Source: Branchiostoma floridae (lineage: Eukaryota > Chordata > Leptocardii > Amphioxiformes > Branchiostomatidae). Taken from it: DNA of 60,000 nucleotides. Below are positions 11,001 through 26,000 of the stretch, one piece after another. Location: the NCBI RefSeq assembly GCF_000003815.2, contig NC_049980.1, positions 11,001,422-11,061,421 of the forward strand. Reading direction: 5' to 3'. Within the stretch, counting starts at the first letter, position 1. Every line of letters begins with the position of its first letter. The notes under the pieces were generated by a model. That model was given only the letters and a program-made list of their open reading frames with translations, did not search any database and had not been told where the DNA came from. Both the position numbers and the translations under genes were made by a program.

Positions 11001-14000
11001 CCTGGTCCTGAGGCATCGCCAGCATTCCACCGTCGTCTTCACACGCAGCTTCTGACCAATGATAGTCCTCCTCAACATCAAACGCCTTGTAGCAGTTGTC
11101 TCGGAAGAGTTCATAACCGGGGGTGCACTGTAAAACTAACCAAGACATACTGTACATCATTATTGAATAAAAAGCAGATTTTGTACATGCTTACTGTCCT
11201 GTAAATTACCAACCCTTATTGGCTCCTCCTGTACACATCAGGGCACAATGTCTTCCTTTTAATCGCGTCCTGATTGACATATAACACATTTCTTCACTTT
11301 GTCTTAATGATATTCAGCAGGTGTTTACATATTATCATACATTATTGCAGTATCAACTAGACACATTTACATGATTGTATTCTGCACAGTCACTTAGGCC
11401 GACATTCCAGGCTAACCTATGACCTAGCATCATATCACTGACATTTCGTTACAGCTTTGGGTTAAGAGATCCTACTTAAGATTAGGAGGGCTTGACGGTA
11501 CACATACCGGATGCCGTCTCTGTTACTGGCTCCAGTTTGGGTGCCTGTGTTGATGGTGAAGCAGTGGCCACCGTGTCTGAGAGTAGAATAAATGAAAGCA
11601 TCAGATTGATGAAATATACTGTTTAATAACTTGTGTCTCCCTAATATTTGACTATCTCTAGCTAAAATCATCATGGTTATTTGGTTATTTCCAATTAGTG
11701 ACTTATTTGTCTTGAGTTGAATATATATTATGTAGTGTCATATACATGTAAATCAAATGTTTATTAGTAGATAATGAGTGGCACATGAGTAACGCTATGT
11801 ATACATTTGGTAATACTATGATTTAAAAAAAAATATCCTTTCAAACAATGGCCAGAAATGCATAACTGTCACTGTGTTCACAAGCTGCATTATATCCCAG
11901 GGTGTTTGGTGACTTTATACTAAGGCAGCTGTGTAACATTTGCTGATTTGTAAACTCCATTGGAAACCCTGAAACTGGGGAAGAATAGGAGAAGATGCTG
12001 GGCAAAGAAAAAACAGCATGAACACGTAAATCTTTACATGTAAGTGATCGTGAAGGTTAAAAAACACAAAGATGAAGACACAGAAAATGGGCTTGAAGTG
12101 AGGGTAAAGTAAACTCATTATTATGAAAATATAGACAACTCACTTCCTTTGGCATCATTCTACAATATTTTACTGTACAGTGTACACCATTGATAGCCTG
12201 ACCTGTAATCTGGTAGACCTCATTTGCCCAAGTCCCGCCTTCGCCATCTTCTTGACAGTCTGTGGAAGGCCCGTACTTGTTGTACGTGTTGAGCCCATCA
12301 GCAGACCCGAAACACTGCCCCCCATCCTGTACAGCAAACACAGGGAAGCCACGAGAACGTGCTACCTGGTAACACTTCTCTATGGGATTGAGACGTTTAC
12401 GATAGTTGTCATCCAGGCGTGGATCTGTCCCCTCGAGCATTGTAAGAGCACGGTGACCACGGTCCCTCCAGCAACCCAGTCCAGTGTACTCATGGGTTCC
12501 GCTAAATCCTATGTGAGGAAGTAGGTACATGTATTACTAAATTATTATAATTACACATTGCTGAGTATATCTATCTTTTATACTCTTTCTGGCGGTAAGA
12601 TGTCTTGTCCTGAAGATGGTGCATTATTGTAAAAACTACTAAAAGTTGTCATATAGTGACCATGAGTTTCACTCAACAGTGTATCCTTACGGCACTTTCA
12701 TTTTCATGCCAAAATAACCTACATGTACATGTACCTTTGAACTTTCCATACACACCAATCTTAAACAACACCACAACACAGACCACTAATTACATACATT
12801 CATACTAATAAACAATTTTGAAATTTAATGTCTCAACTTTGCAAATAACATGTAGCTCCCAATTTTCATTACATTAGCATATTATGCAGATTGTTAACTT
12901 ATACTAGCAGGCTGGCAACCCCTTGACCCTTTACTAGTACATGATATGTAATGACATTAGTACACTACTTAAAACTAATAAATTATGCAGAAATCAATTT
13001 ACTACATTAAATCCAATGAGATGTTGAAGATCCCATTGGCTCAATATTGAAAGTTCAAACCTATTGAATACAAACTATTTAGACCATTCACACAGGCAGG
13101 CTATTCAATACATTTTCTGTTGCCATTGATTATCATTATGATGGTACATGCTTCATTTATTCCCAATCAGCATGAAGAGGGTTCAAGTTACATGCACATA
13201 CTGATTTGCTGGCAGCTCCATATTCCATCAGCCCCAATGACATGCTGATAGCCTTGTGCGCAGTCCATAACAAGGCAGATTGGTTGTGATTGGGCACATT
13301 CACAGTTATGTCCAGGTGACTCATCAGCCCATGTCTCTCCATCCTACACACATGGAGAAGCAAGTTAGATGTCCACAAATCAAATGCTTTCCAATTGGTT
13401 AATCAACTCCTAAATGGATTTTAGGAGTTTGAAATATGGCTGCACGAGATACTTTTTGAGGCAATTTTGGCTCTATTTAACATCATTACAGGATTTTTAC
13501 AGATCATTAGGTGGTTATGTATGAATCAAGGGATAGACCTTATTCTGAATCACAAACCAATGAACCATCATTTAACATAAAATGTACTTTCCTACATGTA
13601 TGCGTGCAACCTTGTCAATCATACAAAATGTACATGGCAAGGATTTTCAATAAATTGTTACCTGGCTGCGTTTTATGCACACTAATGGAATGTTGGAGCA
13701 TGAGGTTCTGAATTTGATATTAGACAAAATAACGATTGTGGACTGACTCACATCATAATGATTGCCATTGTAGTTGCAGCCATTCTTGCTGCATTGCTCC
13801 TTTGGTATGCAGTCTGATCCGTCCAGCACATACCCATCATCACATTGGCACCCAGGGGTGCAAATTTCCGGACACATCATGAAAGATCCGAGCGTGTCAC
13901 ATGACACAGGGCAGGCAGATCCACAGTCGGTCCAACTGCTGTGAGCAGGACACTCTGGAGACAGATAGCCAATGGACAATGTTATCAACATTTCTTCTTA

Positions 14001-17000
14001 ACATTCACCCTGTGTCAGGCTTTTAGCTAGGATTTTATTATAGGGGGTTCAAATTTCTTGGTGAGTCACGGTAAGTGATATAGGCTCGACTATTGTGGGG
14101 GGTCTGGGGGCATTCACCTTCCATGGTGCAGCGTTTTGGAGAATTGGTTAAGTTAAAATGGTGCATTCTAAGGTAATTCCTGAGGGGCAGAATTACTGTC
14201 AGAGAGGTCAAAGTGGAAGACAGTGACCACAAATAACCTAGTGGCATCCTTAGTCAATTAGAATTTCATGCTTGTCAGACAATCTGCTCCCCAGTGTAAT
14301 GGTGTCTTAAGTGCGTCCAATATCTTGTCATTTTAAGAAAAGCGTGTCCAAATGACGCCCGGACACATGCCTGGCTAAAAGCCTGCCCTGTGTACTGCCT
14401 ATTGTAGCTACATGCACAAATGTTTGTAGAGACATCTGTAAACATCATAATGACTGAACCAATTCAAATATCCTCTTAGCAAAGAAATCAGCAGATGTAA
14501 GGTTGTGTATCAAATGCATTTGATATCCAACAGTTTTTTTTATTTCTCAAAGTATTGATAGAGCTAGTAATGAAGAGCTTTACCCAAAGTTGTCTGCTGT
14601 ACTGTTGGTGAAAGTGAGTCCACCACTACTGGAGCTGTGGGGGAATTATCAGTGAAATGTCTGAATAGGAAATGTACTATTCACAAGATAAGACAGTATC
14701 GATCAAGCAACTGGATAATATATTTTTGAAAGTTTCTTAGAGTTAGACATTTCAGATTATCAGACACTGATCATAGTGGATAATATCTGAAAGTTTGGCT
14801 TGATTTATTTTGTATTACATGTACTACATTTTATTTGTCATTCAGTTTTACATATAGTGTAATCCAAGATCCTGATAGAAATCCTCATTTAAAACTTAGT
14901 GGTAAAGTAATTTGATTTTATATCCCATAACTCTTTGATTTTTACATAATTGAAATGAAATATTGTTGAAATTAGGAATGGAACAGCACAATTCATTTGA
15001 GTTCCCCATTTCAGCTCGTTAGTCTATGCTGGTGACTGGATAACATAATGCAAGTACCATGCTTGACTGATAAATCATTGAAATGAAAAGTTGGAAACAA
15101 ATTATTTCCTATTTCACAACTGCGATGTTACCTTTTTCACATATGAAGTTATGGAGGCTGTTACAGTCCCATGGTTCATTGTAAGGTTTGTATGTGAAGC
15201 GCAGCCAACAGACATCCTCCATGTAACTCCCAGCAGGGTTGTAGTGGCTGGGTCCAACAGTGTCCACCCATATGTCTTGTGGGAGATGTATTTCTTCAGA
15301 AATTATGGAAAAAATTGAAGTTATAACACAAATTGTAGCCTAAAATATAACTATGATCTTAATGATTAAGCAAGTGTTTTGAGCCTTCTCCTTGCTACAA
15401 TTGTACAATATGCGGTTATGCAATTGATACGATTTGCCAAAAGGCTATTTAAGTGGGGAGAAGATTATAGTGGAAGATTGTAAAACAAACATTCATTGTA
15501 TGGAGAGTCAAGTATATCATTAAAAATATTAATTTTTACATGATTCGTGGGCAGCTATCCCACTGATTCACAAAAACAAAGTTTGTGTTGGGGTAGAATG
15601 AATTGTAATATGGAAAGTGCAGGGCACTTGTAAAAGCATTGTCCCGTTGCAGTTTGAGTATTTTACAGAGGAACAACATTTCCAGACCTGTAAGCTGCTG
15701 TCTGGCACGATTCATTGCCTCTGTCCAATCTGAGTCATCGCTTGCCTGCAGTAAGTTGCCTCCATCCATCTGGCAGACATGTTTAGCTTCCTAAAATCAG
15801 TCATGGAATAACTTTGTTATTAGGTACAATGGGCAGGGCTTAGCCTATTTGAAAAGAGGTTGTTGTGTTTTACTTTTAGTTGAATTTACCACTGATGGTT
15901 CTGACAACAATCTTCTGAGTTTGTCAATGGAATTTCATGTCTACTTGTTAAAAGCATGCAGTTGAAGTCAGTCTCTTTTACCAGGTTAAGAACTTACCTG
16001 GTTAGGCAAGGGGTAGTTGAATGGTTTGTAGCACATGTCTTCATATAGGATGTAGTCTGAGTCGCAGCTTAGCTGTTCAGCCATCTCTGATGTGACCTTG
16101 TTGGTTGGCTGTGGAGTGGTCACTTGTGCTGTAGGGATCCTTTCTGTTGTCTGACTTTGAACAGCTTCTAACTCTGAAAGTTAATACACTTAGTGCCACT
16201 ATAATATAACCTTAAGCATTTTGCAGGTGCCTCTGTACATAAAGTTTAAGTTATTTTGGTACACAGTCATTGGTGCTTCCATGTTTATTACAGCTTATCT
16301 TGTGCAATGAGAAATGAAAAGTCTGCTACATGTATTTATATGCATGAAAATGTAAAGTTGTGTTCGTCTGAGCATTTGCAATTGTCTTTTCTGATGTTGC
16401 ATTGTTTTATCATGTATGGTAAATGTACAATGTAGCTCATTTTTCAGCTGAACATACATGTATTTGATAATAACAGTTAAGACAAAGAAGTGAGGCATCC
16501 ATAACCTATCTGTCTCTTCCTCAGTCTCAATCACTCTGTCTTGCATTTGTCCCTCCCTTTCTATCTCTCCCTCCCCTCACCTCTTATCCAACAGTTTTTT
16601 TACTACATTTGGCATCACTAATGGAGATCCCAATAAAACAAACAAACAAACAGTTTGCTTTTCCCAAAACAGCTATGAGGTTTGCATTGATCTCAGCTAT
16701 CAAGTTTCTCAACTATACAAATCAGGTTGATTGAAGACAAAGGGACAAGATTCACCTTTCTCGCAAATGAAGTGTTTCATCCTGTCGCACTCTGCTTCAA
16801 TGTTTTTGGAAGATTGGACGAAATGCAGCCAACATCTCCTGCTCATGCCAGTATGCTCCCTCAGCGCAGTGCTGTCCACCCAAATTTTGTAAATCTCCGG
16901 CATATCTTGAGAAGAGAGTTTTACTTTACATACAATACAAATCTATCATTAAGCAGTACAGGTCAATCAAATACTACATATTTGTAATACATACTGTCTA

Positions 17001-20000
17001 TAAAACTGGCTCTGTCCTGTTATTAAGCAATCATCATCAGGACAGATCCGTAATGGACAGGAAACATGATGGTTAATAACTGCCCCCCCCCCTCATTTTC
17101 CCCTGTTTTTTGTAGACAGGTTTACAGGATTGATTGTTTTAGTGTCAAATGAAAGGTCAAGGGTCAGATCCAAGATGGCCGCATCCTTGGATCCTGCTGC
17201 ACATGGAATATGTATCCATCTTAATCTGTTGTGTGGAGGGTCTCTTGTAGGCCAATTTTAGTGTTATTGGATGTAGATGACAGGGTTTAATGTGTCCTTA
17301 TGTTCATTTTTTGTTTTGTTTACATAGTTAGACCGCATGACATGCCAATATCCAACAGCCTTTCTGCCCCCCTCCCACTCTTGTTTATATATATTTTTAT
17401 TGACTTTTTCTTCAATTACTTTGGCCCATCAACATTTCTATAATCTACTTTAGCAGTTTTCCGTCCCTCATCGATAAGGGACAGGATCTGGCAGCCCTCG
17501 ACCCCTCCCCCTACTCAGGGTTACCGAGTTGGCCAGACAGGGGTCATCAGCTGGAGTGGAAGCAGCCTGTCTAAGGGACGAGCCCCCGATACATAGCTCC
17601 TACCTGACCTGGGGTAGCTTCATTGCGGCAGCTGGCGATAAACTGACAGACTGGTGTGATGGATGATGTGATAGCCCAGTTAGTGCGGTTACAGGTTGGC
17701 GTCAGGAAGGATATCCGGCCGTAAAAAACCCTATCCAAACCGAAATGGAAAGTTCTTCATACAGATAATGGCACAGGCAGTGCCGGTAGCAGTCACCGAC
17801 GAGCAGCCGGTATTGTCGCGGGCCTCGCTGACTTGCGGGTGCGGAAGGTAGGGTCCGGCCATCGAGGCAAACCATGGAGTTGAAGCCCAGAGCTGGACTC
17901 ACTGGACGGACCAGCAGCATGGAAGCACAGTGTGAAGACTATTCCGACTGCTGCCTACCCCTGTGACAGGGATCCCAGCAGCAGTATAATCAAAAATGGA
18001 TACGACGAGTGTCCTACCATTCTGAGTCTGCAGTGTGTGGACCAGTTTCTCCAGGGAGCCATGGCTGTCCTTCCATGTCAGTAGTTGCCCACCTTCCGCC
18101 CTGCACCGAGAATTTGCTCTCTGTGTATGTGTACATTCATTAGTCAATCTTTATACACTATCGCTTGAAGTGCCTTCATATTGCTTTTCATGCAAATGCT
18201 CAGCACTTAGTTCCTGTTGTTTTCAATATCCCCAACTTGTACGGTTTAACACCGATAAACAGAAGGCAAAGAATACCAACCCGATACTCCAGTTCCCTTC
18301 TGCCGAGTCTGTAGCACTTGGTACCAAACTCCAGGTAATCAGGAGAGCAGGCAAGTTGGATTGTTGTCTCCTTAGCTGTAGCACACAATAACGGAAGAGA
18401 CAATCAGAGACACACACCTGACCATGAATTTGTATTCTAAAAATGGAAGAATTTTCAGCCTAGAATGTTACTCCAAAACAAAATCTTCCATATTTCAACT
18501 AAAGAAGCATTACAATGTTTTCTACTAATTAATTGACTTTCCACATCAGAAAAGTTAACAGTTCATGTAAATACGATCTGTGGGGGGGAGGCAATTCCAG
18601 GATTGACCCCACCTAGGACATAATGTAAAATTGCATTCGTGATTTTGGATGGTGACGTAATGCCAACAGCCCCATGTAAAGGGAAGCTTCAAGCATTAGC
18701 CGCAGGATAGAGAATTGAACACCCTTATTGAGAAAAGTAGGGGTGATTTGCAAGCTGTATTGCAATACAAGATGAAGCCGTGTACTTAAAAAGCATCCTG
18801 CTTCACCTCAATTGAGGATGACAAAAGAACATTAAAAAAACTGACTTGGAAACCCAGTTGGTTGAGGTTGTTGAGTGGTGGTGTCCTGGGGCTGGGCTGT
18901 GGAAGTGTCTGGGAGATACAGCTGCTCCAGGATGGAGGTGAGGTTAGCAATGGTGCTGCTACACTGGGCTGCAATTTCCTCCTTCTCCATTTCAATAACA
19001 TCCAAGAAACTTTCCCTCTGGTAACAGAAGATACATTTTACAGCATAAAAAGAATCGGTAGTGTTTGGAATCTATAGCTTGAATGACTTTGAAATGACCT
19101 GAATGACAGCTTTTGTCAAATTTTGTATTTTGTGTCAAATTTTTGTATCCTCCATGGAATAACTAAACCAGTCTACAGGTACTACTTTTACTTAGATGTA
19201 GATTTACTGGTTCCTTGCACTTTGACCAACCAAGATTGCACAGTTCGTGTAGCAATATTACATACGTGTCGTAATACTGGTGAAACTGCTGTCACAGTGT
19301 TACTCTTGATGTCTGTATCCATTAGTGCTAATTTAGTACTGGGACACTTCAGACTACATCAACGATCAGAGAAAGCATCTTTTTGTAGCATTATTAAGTC
19401 ACTTCATGGTTTTGTTAGAGGTTACCTATTTCTTTTATGATGGGAGTGAGGTACCCCCACCCAATAAAGCTTAATACTGAGAGAGGCAATAAAAATAGCA
19501 GACAGTAAAAGGAGTAAAGTTTTAGTAACGGCATGAGTTTTGTTATAATTTTGTAGTTTTGTCCTTCGCTGTTAACCCAAGGTTCTGTTCTTAGTGCTAA
19601 AGAGGTAAGATACTAAGTACCTGGGTGGAGATATTTGCCATGAGCTGCTGAACCAGCCGGTTCTGTCTGTCCAGGTCATACTGTGCAGAGTCCAGTTCCT
19701 GCTCAGTGTGGCTGATGGTGTCCTCCAGTTCCAGCATGGTATCCTGCTGAGAGACAAGCCTGTCCTCCTGCTGCTGGATGATGCTGAGCAGGGTGTCCAC
19801 ATCCGGCTTGCTTACCTTTTTCCTCACATGTATGTCAGGAGCTAAAAAAAGAAGACAAACCCCCACGTTCATCAGTTTGAACAATGTTGGGGGGTATGCT
19901 TGACTTTCAGCTTGCAGTGTGTTATCTCATGCAGCTATTCCAGCCTGTCAAATATATGTTACTTGAGAAAATGGTGAGACCTACTGCCACATTAGAATGG

Positions 20001-23000
20001 ATAGTTAGAAGCTTGAATCTTACAGTAAAACCCCTAACATGCTAGTAATAATCAAAACAAAACATAGATTTAAACCTCATCTATGCAGGTCCTACATGTA
20101 TTTTCTGGTATCCCTCCTCTATTGAGACAAGGCTTACAGGTAGAAGATACTGATTTTGAAAAGAGCAGAATGTGGAAACAATATGATGTCTTTTCAGGAC
20201 TTAAATCAAGAACTGTTCTGTCCATGGTGCTGAAAATGCCGTAGGTCTGCAAAGTTTGTGGTCTGTTCAATTTTTTATCTTATTTTGAATATACAGCTGC
20301 CTTTCCAGGGATTGAGGTGTTGTACATGTATGTATTCAGAATTGCATTTATATCAAGACTGGTAAATCAATTCAAAGTAGGTTGAATGTGCTTACTAGTT
20401 TGTTTATGAGCAATGTTGTTGCAAAGTCTGATACAATGCAATTTTTATGTTCTAGTTGAAATATACTGTTTTGGACATGAATACCTTAGACGTGTTTTGA
20501 ATATAGGGTACTTTGTGCATGAAAAATATAGTTCACCATAGGTACTGGTATAATAATTGAAGGTTGCTGCAAAAGAAGGACTTACCCTTCTGACAGATGT
20601 AGGGAAGCTCCGTGTCACAAGTTTTGTCATTCCACAAAGGGCTCATGGAGACACAGTTCTCATCCTCCTTCCAGATACTTAACCAATCCCAACCTGGTGT
20701 TTGGTGGCTGGGCTCACCAGCCATCCAGGAGGAAAAGTCTATCATAACAATAATTAGAGAAGAGAATGTATTTCAATGAGTATGTTTTGTGTAAACATGT
20801 ATCACAGTTACTGTTGACTTAAAGCTGGTATCAAAGTTTGGTTGTTGTCAATGCAACCGGTAAAATGACGTTCTTGTAAAAATGCTTCTTGCAAAGAGAT
20901 TGATGCAACAGCTATGCAAAGAGTTTTCTGCTATGTTTTGTCATATGGCTGTTTTGTGGACACTGATTAGAAATGTACCATTCCACCTTATAGATATGTA
21001 TGCCTATGACCATAGCAATTGGATAATGTGCAGAAATAGTACTTTATATTATTGTGAAGCTTGGCAGTCATTTTACATGTAAGATAAGTACCATGAATAG
21101 CAAACCAAGTTAGAGTGTAGATTGTACAAAAAATGAAAGGTTGAAATACCAACAAACCTGTTATTGGACTGCCATCACTCCACACAAACTCCTCACTCTC
21201 TCTAACATCAGACAGGCCAATCCAGTACTCATCACGACTATAAATCAGAGATAATTTTACCAATAAGTCATCATCTTTGCGTATCAATTCCTCCATCTTT
21301 ATCAATCATTTTCACTTTAGCATGCTAATGAAGACCAGAATTGTGATGCAATAAATGGAAGACCTTGAGTACATGTGGTCATCTGTAACATATTTAGAGT
21401 ATTTAAAACTAAGAACCAAGAAAGGAAAAAATTCTAACAACCTTTGTAAAGTAGGACTGTCATTCTTGTCGTGTTGAATTTAATAGCTTCTATAATTGTG
21501 AGAAAGAGTAGAGGAAAAAAAAGTCCTACTTACTTGGTTACTTCTTCCAGAAAATGTTGCGTTCCCTGGTCTCTGATCACTACCAGAGAGGCTGTGTCCT
21601 CTGCACACGCTTCCTCTGCTCTGTGATAGGGGGCGCTAGTTGTAGAAGCCTTGTAGCATACCTGGTTGTGGAGGCTGTAGGATTCTGGACATGTCAGAGT
21701 CCTCTCTTCTTCTGCAAATAAGACTGCCTTGTGTGAGTGTTGTAGTGTCATGAAACTGTGAAGTCTTGGTATGATATGGATGTTAAGAATTGTCCAAGAC
21801 ATTTACATTTACAGAATGTGTTAAGTGACCAGATATTCCAGTGTTAATACAAGGTAGTTCACACCAGTTTTCTTATTTTGTACTTCTTCTTAATCGGTGT
21901 TCTATCTATGATGCACCTTTAAAATCAAAGCAGGTTATCCAATGCATAGATTTGGCTAGTCTTGATAGAATGCTTCTTCTTATCATGGCTTAATACAACT
22001 CTTGAGCTAGCATATAGTATTTGAAGTTTTTTCAAGTTGGAAAATGTCAGAGATCGTGGTAGTAACTGACCTGACTGCAGCTGTAGACAGTCCTCTGATA
22101 TGCTTTGGATCACAGTTGGTGACTGGAGAATCCCGTTTGCATACGCCACCAGATCTTCACATTTGCTTTCAACAGCTGGAGTAGTTTTGACTGTAGTAGG
22201 ACTTGGTGTTGTCTCTTGGACAGTGCTTGCTGAGGAAGGATTGGTATTGAAATTGATAAACAAAATTATTGGGCAATAATGTTTAACAAACATTGATATT
22301 TACATTTTGTAATCATGGTTTGTTGTTTAACTGAAAATATTTGTCATTGAATAATACAGAGAAATGGATTACATGCATAGGACATATCCCAAAATCCTGT
22401 TCACAGTTCTGAGTGTCTATCCTCTAAATAAAATCCAGATTCATCAAATTGTATGAAGAAAATGATAAAATCTGTCTCAAGACATGAAGTTAGATTTTTG
22501 GGGGGAGTTTTTGCTTACCTATCTCGCAGATGTAACCCATGCGGGTTATGCAGGTCTGGTCATTCCATTTGAGGTCAAACCTTGAGTACATATGCACACA
22601 GTTCTCCCACCAAAGATGGTTGGAGGGCTCTCCTGGTTGCCAGTTGTTGTAACCTAAGTCAGAGAATTTGTATATAAGTCAAACAGTCTAGAATATCAAC
22701 ATCAGATGTCATTTTATGAGATTTTTTTTAGATGTCATGAACGACTGATTTTTATAGACTCTCTGTTCTCCATGGAAATATGTTCATACAATACTAAAAC
22801 GTACAAAACCTTGTAATATAGCTCATTGCATTATAGTCTATTATTTAAACATTATAGTCTCTAATACATACATTTTGTGTATTCATTTTTTAGTGCTATG
22901 GGTTTAGTTAACACTTTAACCCTATTCAGTGGATACAATATGGCGGAGCCCAACTGGTATCTTAGATGTGCATGAATTGATGTCATTTCACGTCTGTCAC

Positions 23001-26000
23001 TTCATTTTGACGTCATTGATGTTGCTATTGGCAACACAAGTAGTAACAAGCATTATCATTTTGTTATCTGCACTTGCTGTTACATTTTTGGTGCAAAACA
23101 AGTTTTCTGAGAATACCCTATTTTCATGGGTCCGGCCAATACAATCAAATTGATGACGTCATAATTACGTCGTGTTACGTCAATGTAATGTCAAACATCT
23201 TATACTTGTCAGATATTATGTCTATATCATCTACTAAAAATTTGGTGGCCATACAACACGTCGTTCAAGAATTATAGGACTTAGAAGTGGAGGGCCTCAA
23301 AAGCCCTCAGGGTTCAGTTAGTTATAGAGTGGACAGTGGTACACATCCTCACACTGAAAGATTGACATACCTGTCAGTGTGGTCCCATCACTCCAGATAA
23401 AGTTACCATTATCATTTATGTCCTTGAGTCCTATCCAGTAGCCCATCTGATGCAGTTTGCAGCATTCCCCATTCTCTCTGTAACATGACAGGGTTTCAAA
23501 ATACTGTCAATAACATGGGATTGATATCAACATCTACAAAAAGGGTTACCGGTTGTGCAGGTCTATGAATGAAAATTGTGCAGTTGAGTGTGTAAACCCA
23601 GTTAACATATTGAGTTCATGAAACTGAGATAAGGTTTACCTAGTATGATATGATTTCTACACCAATTTTGAAAGGACCACAGAGACCGTTCCTCCTCGTT
23701 CTTGACGTTCTTCCTAGCCTAATTAACGGATTAAACGTAATATGTATTCTACAAAAAATGTAGGTCAAATCTGCAAGTAGCCTGCTCATGCCATTGGTAA
23801 AAGTAAGCCGACTCAGTATAGTAAGCCGACTCAGTATAGTAAGCCGACTCAGTATAGTATATTGTTAAGAATGCTCAGAATGTTCAGAATATTTCTAAAC
23901 TGTCATCGTTGAGTCTATGTACAGCTGTAATACTATACACAATTTTTTCTTCATGTTTCTCACACCATGTAGCTACTTGCAGTCTATGTGCCAGTGATTG
24001 ATACAAGCATTTCAAATGAGCTGAGCAAGTTTTCATCATCTACATTGATTTGTACCTGATGTAGTCAGCAAGGAATTCCTGTGTGGCAGCATCCTTGACG
24101 ACGGCAAGTTTCCCCCCGAGGCTGCCACACAGTTCCTCAGCCCCACTGTAGTTTATCTTCACATCCTTTGAGATCCAGTAGCATTTCTGTTGGTGGAAGA
24201 GGTAGCCCTCTGGACATGCTGGCGGTACAGTAGCTGTGGTTGTGTATACAAATCTAAATCAATGTAGTACGTAATAATGTTCCTCACTGTACATTTTGCT
24301 GGCAAAAGTCAGCATGCCATGCATACAAAGGTGAAATCCCACATTTTCAGCATGGAAGGTGTGTGTGTGGGGGGGGGGGCGGCTGGGCAGAAAGCGAACA
24401 ATCATTATAGTCACTCTTTTGCTCAATCATCTACAACAGTTTCATACCTGCACATTGCATCTTTAATTTGTATTTTTACTTGTTGTGTGAAGTGTGAATA
24501 ACATATTGCAGTATACCTTGGAATTTTCTTTCATTCTTACACCAAAGTTATTATTAATTGGTGACTTGTTTCTTAAGACTCCAAGGGGAGTTATTCTTAA
24601 AGGTGTTTCATAAATAGGTCTTATTGAATAGATTGTTATTCATTAGGTCACTTAATTTTGCCAGAATGTTTCAAGTATGCACATTTACATGCAGGTTCAT
24701 CAAAAGCTGGAAATCATAATCACCTTTGTCCGGTGTAGTTGGTGCAGGGGTTGTTGGTACAGCTACTGACTGCAGTTGAGGACAGTACTCCAACATGTCA
24801 ATGACCACATCTCGGGGAAGGATATTCTGACTTGCTAGCACTACCAGATCCTCACAGATGTTTGTGACTGTTGTAGTAGGGCTGGTTGCAGATGTCTCAT
24901 CTCGGACAGATCCTGTCATAGGAGGTTCAACATATTCACAGTTAGTAAAAAGACAATGTGCACTTGACTTAATGGTGCACATCACACCCTTAAACAACAC
25001 TTCAGGATACAGAACTATCAACTTGTCCTTACTGAAGCTAAAAGACACCCATTAGTCTTATTATTAACAGTATCGAGAAGAAGATCTTGTAGCTTTATTG
25101 TGTTAAAAGTGCTTGCAAGTACAAGAACAGTAGACTCTTAGATATTCAGTTTGCAAATTACAGTACAAAAATTACAATTGTACATATAGATATGAAAGTA
25201 AGGACAAGGTACAGTCGTTGCTGTCAGTGTATCCAACAATGTCAATTTGTTTCTATCGTCCTGCACTGTCCAGTGTTGAGTGTATTGGACAGGTGTCCAG
25301 CTAAATTGTATTCTATAAACACCAGATCAGTACTTCAATATGGGATGGTGCCAATCTGGCATTTTTAGCTGATTTGTAACATTAAAATGGTGTAGTCAAG
25401 CCATCAAATCAAGGTCAATATATTATGTGCAGAGTACCTAATAGTATGGCATACATCCTGGGAATTATAGGCCAGAGGTTCTTACCATTGCCAGTTGGAC
25501 TTGGCCAGTGTGTTGATGCCGACTGCAATTGTTGACAATACTCCAACATGCCACTGATCACAGATGGTGACGCAATAATCTGGTTCTGTGTAATATATGC
25601 GTGTACCATGTCTTCACATGTGCTTGTCACAGTTGGGGTAGGGTTGGCAGAAGATGTCTCCTCAGGGTCAGATTTTTCTGGAAATGAGACATTGGGCTGT
25701 TAAGGCTCTTTTAGAAATACCCCATCATCACATGCTGAGAGACAAAACATAGCACTAAGATGACCACAAAAGGGACTGGACCAAAGTGGTCACTTTAGAC
25801 AGGTGGTCTCCATATAGACTGGTTAGTGCCAGACTTTTGTCCCTGATTGCCAGCGCTGTACATTGTACATTTTGCTATCTACTTCTGTACAGGCCAGGAC
25901 TGTCTCTAGGATTCATTCTGTCCTGGGACGGAAACTTGCTTGTTGGGGTTGAAAAACAAATAAACCTCATGAATCCATCCCAAAAGTCTTTACCTTCATG

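Noticed and set aside
12144-12202. Extension of the LGCWRD exon to a GTGAGT donor
   Set aside because: It would end in phase 0 and break the frame with the linker exon at 11508; the donor at 12201 gives phase 1 and a natural domain end.
22900-23290. Cluster of TGACGTCA-like sites as a CRE-driven regulatory element
   Set aside because: The sites sit in a patch that looks repeat-derived; similar motifs occur in the 53-kb foldback, so a regulatory role is not supported by sequence alone.
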